Virus record (IMG/VR): IMGVR_UViG_3300044675_005446
Location: 1-51,041 of that record
Length of the DNA: 51,041 nucleotides
Reading direction: 5' to 3' (one strand)
Source: a virus
The translations under genes were made by a program, and so were the position numbers. The notes below the pieces were generated by a model. It saw nothing but the letters and a program-made list of their open reading frames with translations, ran no database searches and was not told where the DNA came from. This document shows positions 43,531-50,581 of this stretch, one piece after another (within the stretch, counting starts at the first letter, position 1; each line of letters begins with the position of its first letter).

Positions 43531-44274
43531 TTAATGTGAATTATTTGAATATTCTTGAATTGTTCTTTCAACAGACAATTCTTTATCAGTTTCCTTGTTT
43601 GCGGTATCAAATAACTTTTCAATATGACCCGACCTTCTTAAGAATTTAAAAACCAAATTTTCGTAAGATAATTCACCATCTTTTTCAAGTCCTGACTTTC
43701 TATATTCTTTTAATTTTTCTTTGATTTTTTCTAAGTCTTTACCCTCATCAATTGCAGTGTCAATCTTTTCAACCCAACATTTAATCTTATTTGTTAAGAC
43801 CTCTTTATCAACGCTATTTTTAAACTCTTTAGGTTCTGTAACCCATTCATTATTCATGATAGAATATACACCCGAGCTTGTGTGTATTTCTTCAACATCT
43901 TGAGCATATAACTCAACATCATATCCAAAAATTTTGATATTGTGTTTGTCATTGAAAACTTGTTTTTTCAAGTTAAACAATTCTTTATATAATTCGGATT
44001 GGTTTTCATATTGTTGTAAATCAACAATGATGTGTAAGTCAAAGTCTGAAAACTCCGACCAATTGTAATTTGCTAATGAACCTGTAAGATGAATATCATC
44101 AACAAAAATCTCATCGCCCAAATAATCAATAAACTTTTCAGCGATAAGCATAAGAGCTTTTCTGACCTTTGGTTTCATAACCGACTTGTCAGGATTGTTT
44201 GGGTTATCCCAAATTTTCGGATTCAAACTATCTTTGACCGAAAAACTATTAAGGATTTTTTGGAAATTACTCAT
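43531..44274 (-). CDS. Nucleotidyltransferase-fold protein (Pol-beta-like)
   Basis: 247 residues. HLTGSLANYNWSEFSDFDLH (about 63-82) is the signature of the Pol-beta nucleotidyltransferase fold: GSxxx then SDxDL, with two metal-binding Asp residues. A third acid (DVELYAQD) may complete the site. Family members transfer a nucleotide to proteins, antibiotics or RNA. The helical C-terminus is not a known partner domain. Preceded by a TATTTATT element only 4 nt before the ATG, so late expression is likely. The substrate is unknown. Confidence 0.7.
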   Translation of the reverse strand: MSNFQKILNSFSVKDSLNPKIWDNPNNPDKSVMKPKVRKALMLIAEKFIDYLGDEIFVDDIHLTGSLANYNWSEFSDFDLHIIVDLQQYENQSELYKELFNLKKQVFNDKHNIKIFGYDVELYAQDVEEIHTSSGVYSIMNNEWVTEPKEFKNSVDKEVLTNKIKCWVEKIDTAIDEGKDLEKIKEKLKEYRKSGLEKDGELSYENLVFKFLRRSGHIEKLFDTANKETDKELSVERTIQEYSNNSH

Positions 44275-44278
44275 CCTT

Positions 44279-44286
44279 AATAAATA
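44279..44286 (-). promoter_or_regulatory. Late-promoter-like element TATTTATT
   Basis: Minus strand reads TATTTATT, 4 nt before the ATG at 44274. Consistent with a leaderless transcript. Confidence 0.5.
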
Positions 44287-44295
44287 GTGTGATAA

Positions 44296-44544
44296 TTAAA
44301 CTTTTTTATATGAATATTGTTTAGCAATGTCAGTTGTAAAAAATTTACCCTGAGATTCTGCTAATCGGAACTTCGTATATACTTGGTGAGGTACGTTATC
44401 GTACTTGTATTTTGCTCCGTTATTGAATTCTACGACCAACTCTTTTGTTTCGGTGTCGTATTCTGATGCTTTAATGTTTGAAGATTTAATTACGTTTTTA
44501 ATCTTCGTCCCATCGATTTCTTCTTTGATTATGGCCATTTTCAC
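44296..44544 (-). CDS. KTSC-domain protein
   Basis: 82 residues. VIKSSNIKASEYDTETKELV, FNNGAKYKYDNVPHQVY and AESQGKFFTTDI match the small KTSC domain (Lys-Thr-Ser-Cys region), found alone or fused to lysyl-tRNA-synthetase-like or RNase-related proteins; its activity is unknown. The KTSC-named residues are not all conserved here. It begins inside the upstream gene (47-nt overlap), so the two are translated from one message. Confidence 0.7.
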   Translation of the reverse strand: MKMAIIKEEIDGTKIKNVIKSSNIKASEYDTETKELVVEFNNGAKYKYDNVPHQVYTKFRLAESQGKFFTTDIAKQYSYKKV

Positions 44545-44830
44545 TTAGTGGTGTTAGTTCGTTTATTTTTGACATTAATGGTTGGATGTAATTTGACAAC
44601 TCATTAAATGACATATCTAAACCATAAGAATTAACATCTTTAAGTAAAGTGTCTCTTAAATCACCAAATTTGTGAAATAAGTTCATCATTTTTGTTGTGT
44701 ATGACGGAGGGCTTTCCAAATCATTTTCACTAAACCCCAACTCTTGGAAATGTTGTCGCAATTCAAGATACGTGTCAAGTAATTCTCTCAACGTAAGTGA
44801 CTCTTCCAAAAATCTTTCATATGGTCTCAT
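44498..44830 (-). CDS. Small helical hypothetical protein
   Basis: 110 residues, helical N-terminus (MRPYERFLEESLTLRELLDT), helical body (KMMNLFHKFGDLRDTLLKDV), charged tail. The N-terminal helix ending in Glu-Glu-Ser resembles the short N-terminal helices of other virion-region proteins. No family recognised. The ATG lies 3 nt after a TATTTATA element and 14 nt after the terminator of the upstream gene, and its 3' end overlaps the KTSC gene by 47 nt. Confidence 0.55.
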   Translation of the reverse strand: MRPYERFLEESLTLRELLDTYLELRQHFQELGFSENDLESPPSYTTKMMNLFHKFGDLRDTLLKDVNSYGLDMSFNELSNYIQPLMSKINELTPLSENGHNQRRNRWDED

Positions 44831-44833
44831 GGT

Positions 44834-44841
44834 TATAAATA
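44834..44841 (-). promoter_or_regulatory. Late-promoter-like element TATTTATA
   Basis: Minus strand reads TATTTATA 3 nt before the ATG at 44830 and directly after the terminator at 44844-44870. This leaves no room for another promoter. Confidence 0.6.
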
Positions 44842-44843
44842 TA

Positions 44844-44870
44844 AAACCCCCACCGTTTTGGTGAGGGTTT
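44844..44870 (-). terminator. Intrinsic terminator after the UVR-motif gene
   Basis: AAACCCTCACC / GGTGGGGGTTT stem on the minus strand (one G-U pair), 5-nt loop, followed by a T-run. It ends 4 nt after the stop at 44874. Confidence 0.85.
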
Positions 44871-44873
44871 CTT

Positions 44874-45296
44874 TTAAGACTTTAAATTTTTAAGTTTGTC
44901 TCTGAGTTCAATTGATAGTTCAAAGTTTTGGTCTTCGATAGATTTCTTTAGTTCTGTTTCGAGTTTTTCAATTTTCTCTTTATTAGTCCCCAAATTTTTG
45001 ATTTGGTCTCTCAACCTGACCGCAGATTCAAAATCTTCATTCTCAATTGCACGTTCAAGTTTAATTTTAAGGTATTCTTCCTTACTCATTTCTTTTGAGT
45101 TGGGAGCGTCAAAGTCAGACAAGTCAAATACCTTAACATAACTAGTGTAACGATAATTTCCATCAGGAGATTCATAAGATTCTTTTTTCCAATCGTCTTT
45201 ATTAAAAGAACTCGTGTTTTTATCAAAGTCCTCCATCATTTTGTTGTAACGAGCCATAATCTCGTCAATGTTCAAATTAAATCTTCTACCAAACAT
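44874..45296 (-). CDS. Tandem UVR-motif protein, possible Clp adaptor
   Basis: 140 residues. Two UVR-type helical hairpins: LERAIENEDFESAVRLRDQI (about 82-101) and LKKSIEDQNFELSIELRDKL (about 117-136). UVR motifs mediate UvrB-UvrC contact and also occur in Clp partners such as McsA. The N-terminal 70 residues are charged with KYNKMMEDFDKN, then a beta stretch (GNYRYTSYVKVFDLSD). It lies back to back with a ClpC-type unfoldase gene that itself has a UVR motif, so a Clp adaptor role is plausible but unproven. A weak TTG-N20-TAAATTTA promoter-like element lies upstream. Confidence 0.6.
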   Translation of the reverse strand: MFGRRFNLNIDEIMARYNKMMEDFDKNTSSFNKDDWKKESYESPDGNYRYTSYVKVFDLSDFDAPNSKEMSKEEYLKIKLERAIENEDFESAVRLRDQIKNLGTNKEKIEKLETELKKSIEDQNFELSIELRDKLKNLKS

Positions 45297-45390
45297 ATTT
45301 TTTCTTTGTTTTATTTAAATTTATTAATTACTTTTGTACTTGTCAAGTTTCATACCATCATAAATATATAAGACAAAAATTAATAGTATA

Positions 45391-45434
45391 TGACAAAATG
45401 TCAGTATATAAAAAATTTTACTGACAATTTGACA
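45391..45434. promoter_or_regulatory. TGTCA/TGACA repeat cluster, possible operator before the Clp gene
   Basis: TGACAAAATGTCA (45391-45403) is a perfect 5-3-5 inverted repeat. TGTCAGTA (45399-45406) and TACTGACA (45419-45426) form a perfect 8-bp inverted repeat with a 12-bp spacer. TGACAATTTGACA (45422-45434) adds direct copies. The cluster lies just upstream of the promoter at 45441-45471 and looks like a binding site for a dimeric regulator. No specific regulator is identified. Confidence 0.5.
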
Positions 45435-45440
45435 AACTAC

Positions 45441-45471
45441 TTGGATATGTACGAAATTTGACTGACCTTTG
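45441..45471 (+). promoter_or_regulatory. Bacteroidota-type promoter of the Clp gene
   Basis: TTG 45441-45443, 20-nt spacer, GACCTTTG 45464-45471 (one mismatch to TAnnTTTG). It is 17 nt upstream of the ATG at 45489. Confidence 0.5.
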
Positions 45472-45488
45472 TAAAACAAATTTAAACT

Positions 45489-47504
45489 ATGAACGATTTA
45501 ATGGACGACGACGACAAAACAATGAACAAAAAATCTAAATCATCTGAAAACTCTAACACACCTGTATTGGATAACTTCAGTAGAGATTTGATTAAACTGG
45601 CCGAAGCTGGTAAACTTGACCCTGTAATTGGTCGTGACCGAGAAATCTTAAGGATTGCTCAGATTCTTTCTCGTAGAAAGAAAAACAACCCAATCATTCT
45701 TGGAGAACCTGGATGTGGTAAAACTGCACTTGTTGAAGGTTTGGCAATTAAGATTGTAAATGGAGATTGTCCTCGTAATTTGGTGGACAAACGTATTGTC
45801 AATCTTGACCTAACTTCAGTTGTTGCTGGTACAAAATACCGTGGTCAGTTCGAAGAACGTATGAAGGTGATTATCGAAGAACTTCAAGCAAACCCGAACA
45901 TCATTGTATTCATCGATGAGATTCACACTTTGGTTGGTTCAGGTAACTCTTCAGGTTCTATGGACGGTTCAAACATCTTTAAACCCGCATTGGCACGTGG
46001 GGAAGTTCAATGTATCGGAGCAACCACTTTGGATGAGTTCCGTAAAAACATTGAAAAAGATGGAGCGTTGGAACGTCGTTTTCAAAAGGTAGTTGTTGAA
46101 CCTTCATCAATTGAAGAAACAATCCAAATCCTTAAGAACGTACGTGACAAGTATGAATCATTCCACAAGGTGAACTACAGTGATGAGGTTATTGAGACCT
46201 GTGTGAAATTGGCAGACCGTTACATCACAGACCGTGAGTTTCCTGACAAAGCGTTTGATATCTTGGATGAGGTTGGTGCAAGAATGCAAACTGACCTAAA
46301 GGTTCCTGAAGCAATTGAGGAATTGAAGAAAAAGGCGGCAGACATCAAGAAAGAAAAGATGGAGGTAGTTAAAAAACAAAACTACGAACAAGCTGCAGAA
46401 CTCCGAGACAAAGAACGTAAGTTGTTGTCAAAACTCGAACAAGAAAAAATCAAGTTTGAGGAGCAATTGGAAAAAGAAAAACAAATCATTTTGTTGGAAC
46501 ATGTTTATGATGTTGTGTCAAACATGACTAAAATCCCTGTAAGTAAAATGAGTGTTGACGATACCAAAGCTCTAATTGATTTGGACAAGAGTTTAATTGA
46601 CAAGGTTATCGGTCAGAATGATGCGGTTGTCAAGATTGCAAAATCAATCAAACGTAATCGTTTGGGTATTAAAGACCCTAATCGCCCAATCGGTTCATTC
46701 GTCTTTTTGGGTTCAACTGGTGTTGGTAAGACGTATTTGGCAAAACAACTTGCAAAAGAAATGTTTGGTTCCGAAGATGCTCTCATTCGTGTCGATATGT
46801 CTGAGTACCAAGAAAAACACACAGTATCCAAATTGGTCGGAGCCCCTCCAGGATACGTAGGTTATGAAGAAGGTGGATTGTTGACTGAGAAAGTCAAAAA
46901 CAAACCATACTCGGTAATCCTATTTGACGAGGTAGAAAAGGCACACAGAGATGTGTTCACTATTCTACTTCAAATCTTGGACGATGGTCACGTAACCGAC
47001 AGTCTTGGTCGTAAGATTAACTTCAAGAACACCTTGATTATCTTGACCTCAAACTTGGGGGTTAAGAAACTTCAAGACTTTGGAACAGGGATTGGTTTCT
47101 CAAGTAATTCATATGGTAATGAAGAAGCTAAGAAACAAATGTTGATGAAGGAAATGAAAAACTTCTTCTCACCTGAGTTCATCAACCGTATCGATGATAC
47201 AATTGTATTCAACTCTTTGGGTCAAGAAGACATAAAGAAGATTACAGACATCGAATTGAAGAAATTGATGTCTCGTCTTGTAGACTTGAACTACAAAATC
47301 ACATACGACGAATCTTTGGTTGATTATATATCAAAGATTGGATATGATGAATTGTACGGAGCTCGTCCTATGAAACGAGCAATTCAGGACAAGGTGGAAG
47401 ATTTAATCTCCGAAGAAGTTCTGACGGGAAAAATGGTTGAAGGTAAATCATATCTCATCAAAGTTGTCGATGAGAATGTGGTTATCCAAAAGAAAGGTCG
47501 TTAA
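45489..47504 (+). CDS. clpC: ClpC/ClpA-type AAA+ unfoldase without N-terminal domain
   Basis: 671 residues, shorter than host ClpC (about 810-850) because the Clp_N repeats are missing. D1: Walker A LGEPGCGKTA (71-80), Walker B IIVFIDEIHTLVG, arginine finger region ALERRFQKV. The middle has a UVR motif (KKQNYEQAAELRDKERKL). D2: Walker A LGSTGVGKTYLAK, EKHTVSKLVGAPPGYVGYEE, Walker B VILFDEVEKAH, sensor and FINRIDDTIVF. GTGIGFSSNSYGNE at the D2 loop position resembles the ClpP-docking tripeptide (IGF/IGL), so it may feed host ClpP. CGT arginine codons seem more frequent than in the AGA-using sugar genes, which may reflect host origin or high expression. Confidence 0.92.
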   Translation: MNDLMDDDDKTMNKKSKSSENSNTPVLDNFSRDLIKLAEAGKLDPVIGRDREILRIAQILSRRKKNNPIILGEPGCGKTALVEGLAIKIVNGDCPRNLVDKRIVNLDLTSVVAGTKYRGQFEERMKVIIEELQANPNIIVFIDEIHTLVGSGNSSGSMDGSNIFKPALARGEVQCIGATTLDEFRKNIEKDGALERRFQKVVVEPSSIEETIQILKNVRDKYESFHKVNYSDEVIETCVKLADRYITDREFPDKAFDILDEVGARMQTDLKVPEAIEELKKKAADIKKEKMEVVKKQNYEQAAELRDKERKLLSKLEQEKIKFEEQLEKEKQIILLEHVYDVVSNMTKIPVSKMSVDDTKALIDLDKSLIDKVIGQNDAVVKIAKSIKRNRLGIKDPNRPIGSFVFLGSTGVGKTYLAKQLAKEMFGSEDALIRVDMSEYQEKHTVSKLVGAPPGYVGYEEGGLLTEKVKNKPYSVILFDEVEKAHRDVFTILLQILDDGHVTDSLGRKINFKNTLIILTSNLGVKKLQDFGTGIGFSSNSYGNEEAKKQMLMKEMKNFFSPEFINRIDDTIVFNSLGQEDIKKITDIELKKLMSRLVDLNYKITYDESLVDYISKIGYDELYGARPMKRAIQDKVEDLISEEVLTGKMVEGKSYLIKVVDENVVIQKKGR

Positions 47505-47512
47505 TAAAGAAA

Positions 47513-47536
47513 GGGAGATTTATTCTCCCTTTTTTT
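47513..47536 (+). terminator. Intrinsic terminator after the Clp gene
   Basis: GGGAGA (47513-47518), loop TTTAT, TCTCCC (47524-47529), then seven T. It starts 9 nt after the Clp stop. Confidence 0.85.
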
Positions 47537-47537
47537 A

Positions 47538-47545
47538 TATTTATA
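47538..47545 (+). promoter_or_regulatory. Late-promoter-like element TATTTATA
   Basis: TATTTATA lies 1 nt before the ATG at 47547 and 4 nt before the second ATG at 47550, directly after the Clp terminator. It is the only candidate promoter for the next gene. Confidence 0.6.
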
Positions 47546-47546
47546 A

Positions 47547-47816
47547 ATGATGAAAGATTTAATCAGAAAAGTCCTGAGGGAAATGGTCACCAAAACAGAA
47601 GTCATTTGCGACAAATGTGGATGGTCTTGGGATATCGCCGATGGTGGTGATGACTTATATATCTGTCATGAATGTGGTCATGACAATGAACCTGTAGAAA
47701 AGGGTGAACACAAAGAAAGTGAACTTACTGAAAGATGTTGGAAGGGTTATACCCAAAAAGGTATGAAGACCATGTTTGGTAAAAGATACCCTAACTGTGT
47801 CAAAATAAAGAAATAA
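47547..47816 (+). CDS. Zinc-ribbon protein with basic Cys tail
   Basis: 89 residues; translation may begin at either of the two adjacent ATGs (47547 or 47550). N-terminal amphipathic helix KDLIRKVLREMVTKTE, then a zinc ribbon CDKCGWSW-16-CHECG (four Cys), and C-terminal ERCWKGYTQKGMKTMFGKRY ending PNCVKIKK, a basic Cys module like those in the KLTES proteins. Possible DNA or RNA binding. Stands alone between the Clp terminator and a shared terminator. The helix ending in Glu could target it into the head, which is a hypothesis. Confidence 0.65.
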   Translation: MMKDLIRKVLREMVTKTEVICDKCGWSWDIADGGDDLYICHECGHDNEPVEKGEHKESELTERCWKGYTQKGMKTMFGKRYPNCVKIKK

Positions 47817-47820
47817 AAAA

Positions 47821-47844
47821 AATCGGATGATTTCTCACCCGATT
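47821..47844. terminator. Bidirectional intrinsic terminator
   Basis: Ten-base-pair stem 47821-47830 / 47835-47844 (one G-U), GAAA tetraloop on the minus strand, A-run on the left giving a T-run on the minus strand. It separates the convergent genes ending at 47816 and 47849. Confidence 0.85.
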
Positions 47845-47848
47845 TAAA

Positions 47849-48688
47849 TTAGAAAACCGATTGTCTTCTCCAACCATGTTCAACCAACTGTTTGTAATGC
47901 AATTTGTGACCAAGTTTTTCAATCATCTTTCTTCCCATTTCAATACCGTTAATTACATCCTCAACAACGACGTATTCGTGTTTGGTGTGATACTGGTAAT
48001 ATCCAATTGAGAAGTTAATACAAGAGAAATCAAACTTACCTCGTAGAGCATATACGTCAGTGTAAGGGTGAACCATGTATCTCATTCTGTCTCCCATACC
48101 TTCAGTCAATACCTCATCACAAGCGTCAAAGAATTCTGTTTTACGGTCAAACAAGACCTGACCAAAACATTTTTCTGTAATCATCCAGTTCTCAGGCGCA
48201 TCAAACTGAATACCATATCCCACATTTGTAAAAAATGATGGGTCGGCTTTCATGGAACCATGACATCCTGTTTCTTCAGACACAAAGAATGCTGCCTTAA
48301 CGTAAGGTAATTCTTTTAACAATGTCAGACATGCAAAAACACCACATTTGTCATCACCACCAATACCTGTAGGTAAACCTTCATTATCATAAGCCTTGTA
48401 AGATAATTTGATTTCCTCCTGAGCATTTGGTAACATTTCTTCACGAACATTAATATCATTAAGTCCGTGTACGGTATCCGTATGTGAAATCACACATGGG
48501 AAATAAAAATCTTCAGGAAGGTCTTTGGATTCTTGTTTTGTTGCGTAGACGTTATTATATTGGTCTACATAGTGTTCAATATTATTTTCAGTTAACCAAT
48601 TAACCAAAAATGCAACCATTTTGTCTTCGTGATACGTTGCGGTAGGCACACTCAAAACGGCTTTAAGTAATTCTAAATTTTGTTCCAT
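47849..48688 (-). CDS. M20-type metallopeptidase
   Basis: 279 residues. Zinc-site motifs of the M20 family are all visible: VISHTDTVHG (His-x-Asp), GIGGDDKCGVFA (bridging Asp), FVSEETGCHGS (catalytic Glu pair), and a C-terminal His in YHTKHEYVV. The family includes PepT-type tripeptidases and aminoacylases. Here the chain is shorter than PepT (about 400), so the dimerisation lid is reduced. No signal peptide, so cytoplasmic. Unusual cargo for a phage; a role in peptide recycling or defence is possible. It has a host-type promoter 4 nt before its ATG. Confidence 0.85.
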   Translation of the reverse strand: MEQNLELLKAVLSVPTATYHEDKMVAFLVNWLTENNIEHYVDQYNNVYATKQESKDLPEDFYFPCVISHTDTVHGLNDINVREEMLPNAQEEIKLSYKAYDNEGLPTGIGGDDKCGVFACLTLLKELPYVKAAFFVSEETGCHGSMKADPSFFTNVGYGIQFDAPENWMITEKCFGQVLFDRKTEFFDACDEVLTEGMGDRMRYMVHPYTDVYALRGKFDFSCINFSIGYYQYHTKHEYVVVEDVINGIEMGRKMIEKLGHKLHYKQLVEHGWRRQSVF

Positions 48689-48692
48689 AGTG

Positions 48693-48723
48693 CAAATATA
48701 GAACTTTAATTAGAACTAACCAA
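48693..48723 (-). promoter_or_regulatory. Bacteroidota-type promoter of the peptidase gene
   Basis: On the minus strand TTG (48721-48723), 20-nt spacer, TATATTTG (48693-48700), then CACT and the ATG at 48688. An exact match to TTG / TAnnTTTG; the transcript would be nearly leaderless. Confidence 0.75.
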
Positions 48724-48724
48724 A

Positions 48725-50518
48725 TTAAAATAACTCTGGTTGGTGTAATAAATTATAAAAATTTTCTTCGGGATATTTTTTAGTTTCAAATCTTCCTTCA
48801 GGTGTTCTCATTTCAACTGATACTGTCATATCATCTCTATCAAACCCTTTTATTTTAAAACTCTTTTTAATGTCTTTTGGTAATTCATACCATACATCTA
48901 TTTTATATTTAGATAATATTTTTTTTCTAAATTCCAAAAACTCCGTAACATTTACATCCTCCTCCAATTTTTCAATTATTGAGTCTAATTGTCTTTCAAC
49001 ATAGTTATTGAATGATGTATCATCAAAATTATCATAATCTTGATATTCATATTGGTCTTCAGCCCAATTACCTATATTTACTCCGTGGTCTTCAAGAAGT
49101 TTTTGAATTAATGACATGGCATCAATCTTAGTTATTCCATATCTTGCGGTCCACATTAATAAGTTTGCTGCGGTTGTATAAATCTCATCATGTTTTCTTT
49201 TAAATGCAAACCCAATAGATTCTAATGCATTGTCAAGTTCTTTATTCATACTCTCCCTTGCAGTGATTGTCATTTCCCTATTTTTTTCCGCAAAATAGTC
49301 GCTAAGGATATTATCGGTTTCTCTCTCAAATAAATCGGATAATACTGAAGATAACTCTTGCCTATATTCGTCACTATTTAAATTAAATTCTTTTGATGGT
49401 AATATAACTTCCGAAATTTCTTTTAATTTTTCTTTATTTTCATCATTTAAGTCACCATAAACAATATACCCTTCTTTCCAATCTTCATCAATACTATACG
49501 AATCTATAAATTCATAATCACTGTAATGACTATTCATTACATTAAAGAACCAAATATCATCATCATTTAAATCCAAAAATTTAAGGAAGTTATCGTCGTC
49601 ACCAAAATCAAAAACAATTTTACTTTGCCCCAATGGGTCACTAGGAATAATCTCAAGAATTGACCCGTCTGAATTCTCAAGGTCTCTAACACTTGTTTGA
49701 TTTCGAACAAACTCACGTAGTTTTTTGACAAATTCACCCATCCCAAGTAATTCATCAATTAAATCATTTTGATTTGGGAATTCTTCTCTTAGTTCCTCTA
49801 AATCTACGTTTCTATCTTCGGCATTATATACATCCGTTATTCTTTCTTTTTCATTTCTGAATAACGCCATTTTTAACCCTGTTTTTTTATTTAAAAAATA
49901 ATATAAATTACCATCTCTAAAATATTTCTCAAAATAACCAGGATTACCTTTTTGTGTGGTACACCATTTTGTATTGGCACCATAATAACAAGATGCTGCA
50001 TGTGATTTAGGTCTAACGACTAACACATCACTATCTTCATAAATCTTATCGGCTTGGGTTTTGATTTCTCTTTCAATTTCCCTTTGTGTTTTTTTCGCAT
50101 CAATCGTATTCATCAGTTTTTTAATAAACTGTGGGTTTTCATATTGATTAATATCTTTTGGTGAACGAGCAATCCCTTCAATGTTTGGTACAACATATTC
50201 ACTATTCATGTCATTCCTGAATGCAGTTTCAGCGTTCCATATATCCTCTTCTTTAATTCTATTTACGTTTGCATGGAACCAAGGTATGATTGTCCCAAAT
50301 AAATCTTGTAGAGCCTCTCCCTGTTGTACATTAAGACCACCATTAGGTCCTGCCAGTTCAGGGATAATCTTTTCTAATTTTTTGGCAATGTAATCTACGT
50401 ATTTGTATCGTGTAGGGTCAACATTTAATATCCTGTCGATAAATGGACCATCATATTGAAATTTTTGTTTCAATCTTTTAGATGCGTCTTCTGTTTTACC
50501 TTCAATAATAATCTTCAC
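48725..50518 (-). CDS. Large hypothetical phage protein with 'TKWCT' motif
   Basis: 597 residues; starts GTG at 50518. Residues about 165-225 contain SHAASCYYGANTKWCTTQKG and YFRDGNLYYFLNKKTGLKMA, a conserved block I have seen in large phage proteins without known function. The rest is charged and helical with repeated acidic stretches (NFDDTSFNNYVERQLDSIIE). No membrane or catalytic motif recognised. It is preceded by a TATTTATA element (15 nt) and followed by the peptidase gene on the same strand, with the peptidase promoter in its last bases. Confidence 0.55.
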   Translation of the reverse strand: MKIIIEGKTEDASKRLKQKFQYDGPFIDRILNVDPTRYKYVDYIAKKLEKIIPELAGPNGGLNVQQGEALQDLFGTIIPWFHANVNRIKEEDIWNAETAFRNDMNSEYVVPNIEGIARSPKDINQYENPQFIKKLMNTIDAKKTQREIEREIKTQADKIYEDSDVLVVRPKSHAASCYYGANTKWCTTQKGNPGYFEKYFRDGNLYYFLNKKTGLKMALFRNEKERITDVYNAEDRNVDLEELREEFPNQNDLIDELLGMGEFVKKLREFVRNQTSVRDLENSDGSILEIIPSDPLGQSKIVFDFGDDDNFLKFLDLNDDDIWFFNVMNSHYSDYEFIDSYSIDEDWKEGYIVYGDLNDENKEKLKEISEVILPSKEFNLNSDEYRQELSSVLSDLFERETDNILSDYFAEKNREMTITARESMNKELDNALESIGFAFKRKHDEIYTTAANLLMWTARYGITKIDAMSLIQKLLEDHGVNIGNWAEDQYEYQDYDNFDDTSFNNYVERQLDSIIEKLEEDVNVTEFLEFRKKILSKYKIDVWYELPKDIKKSFKIKGFDRDDMTVSVEMRTPEGRFETKKYPEENFYNLLHQPELF

Positions 50519-50533
50519 AGGATATTTTTTTAC

Positions 50534-50541
50534 TATAAATA
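50534..50541 (-). promoter_or_regulatory. Late-promoter-like element TATTTATA
   Basis: Minus strand reads TATTTATA, 15 nt before the GTG start at 50518. Confidence 0.4.
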
Positions 50542-50551
50542 CAAGTTTCGT

Positions 50552-50581
50552 TTGGAATATTCATATTTATACTTACCTTTG
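50552..50581 (+). promoter_or_regulatory. Bacteroidota-type promoter of the tmRNA
   Basis: TTG 50552-50554, exactly 19 nt, TACCTTTG 50574-50581: a perfect match to TTG-N19-TAnnTTTG. It points at the tmRNA that starts about 105 nt downstream. The leader 50588-50685 contains a small hairpin CCTTAA-TAG-TTAAGG (50604-50618) and would have to be processed away. Confidence 0.75.

Noticed and set aside
47547-47816. Zinc-ribbon gene as part of the Clp operon
   Set aside because: A strong intrinsic terminator and a TATTTATA element separate the two genes.
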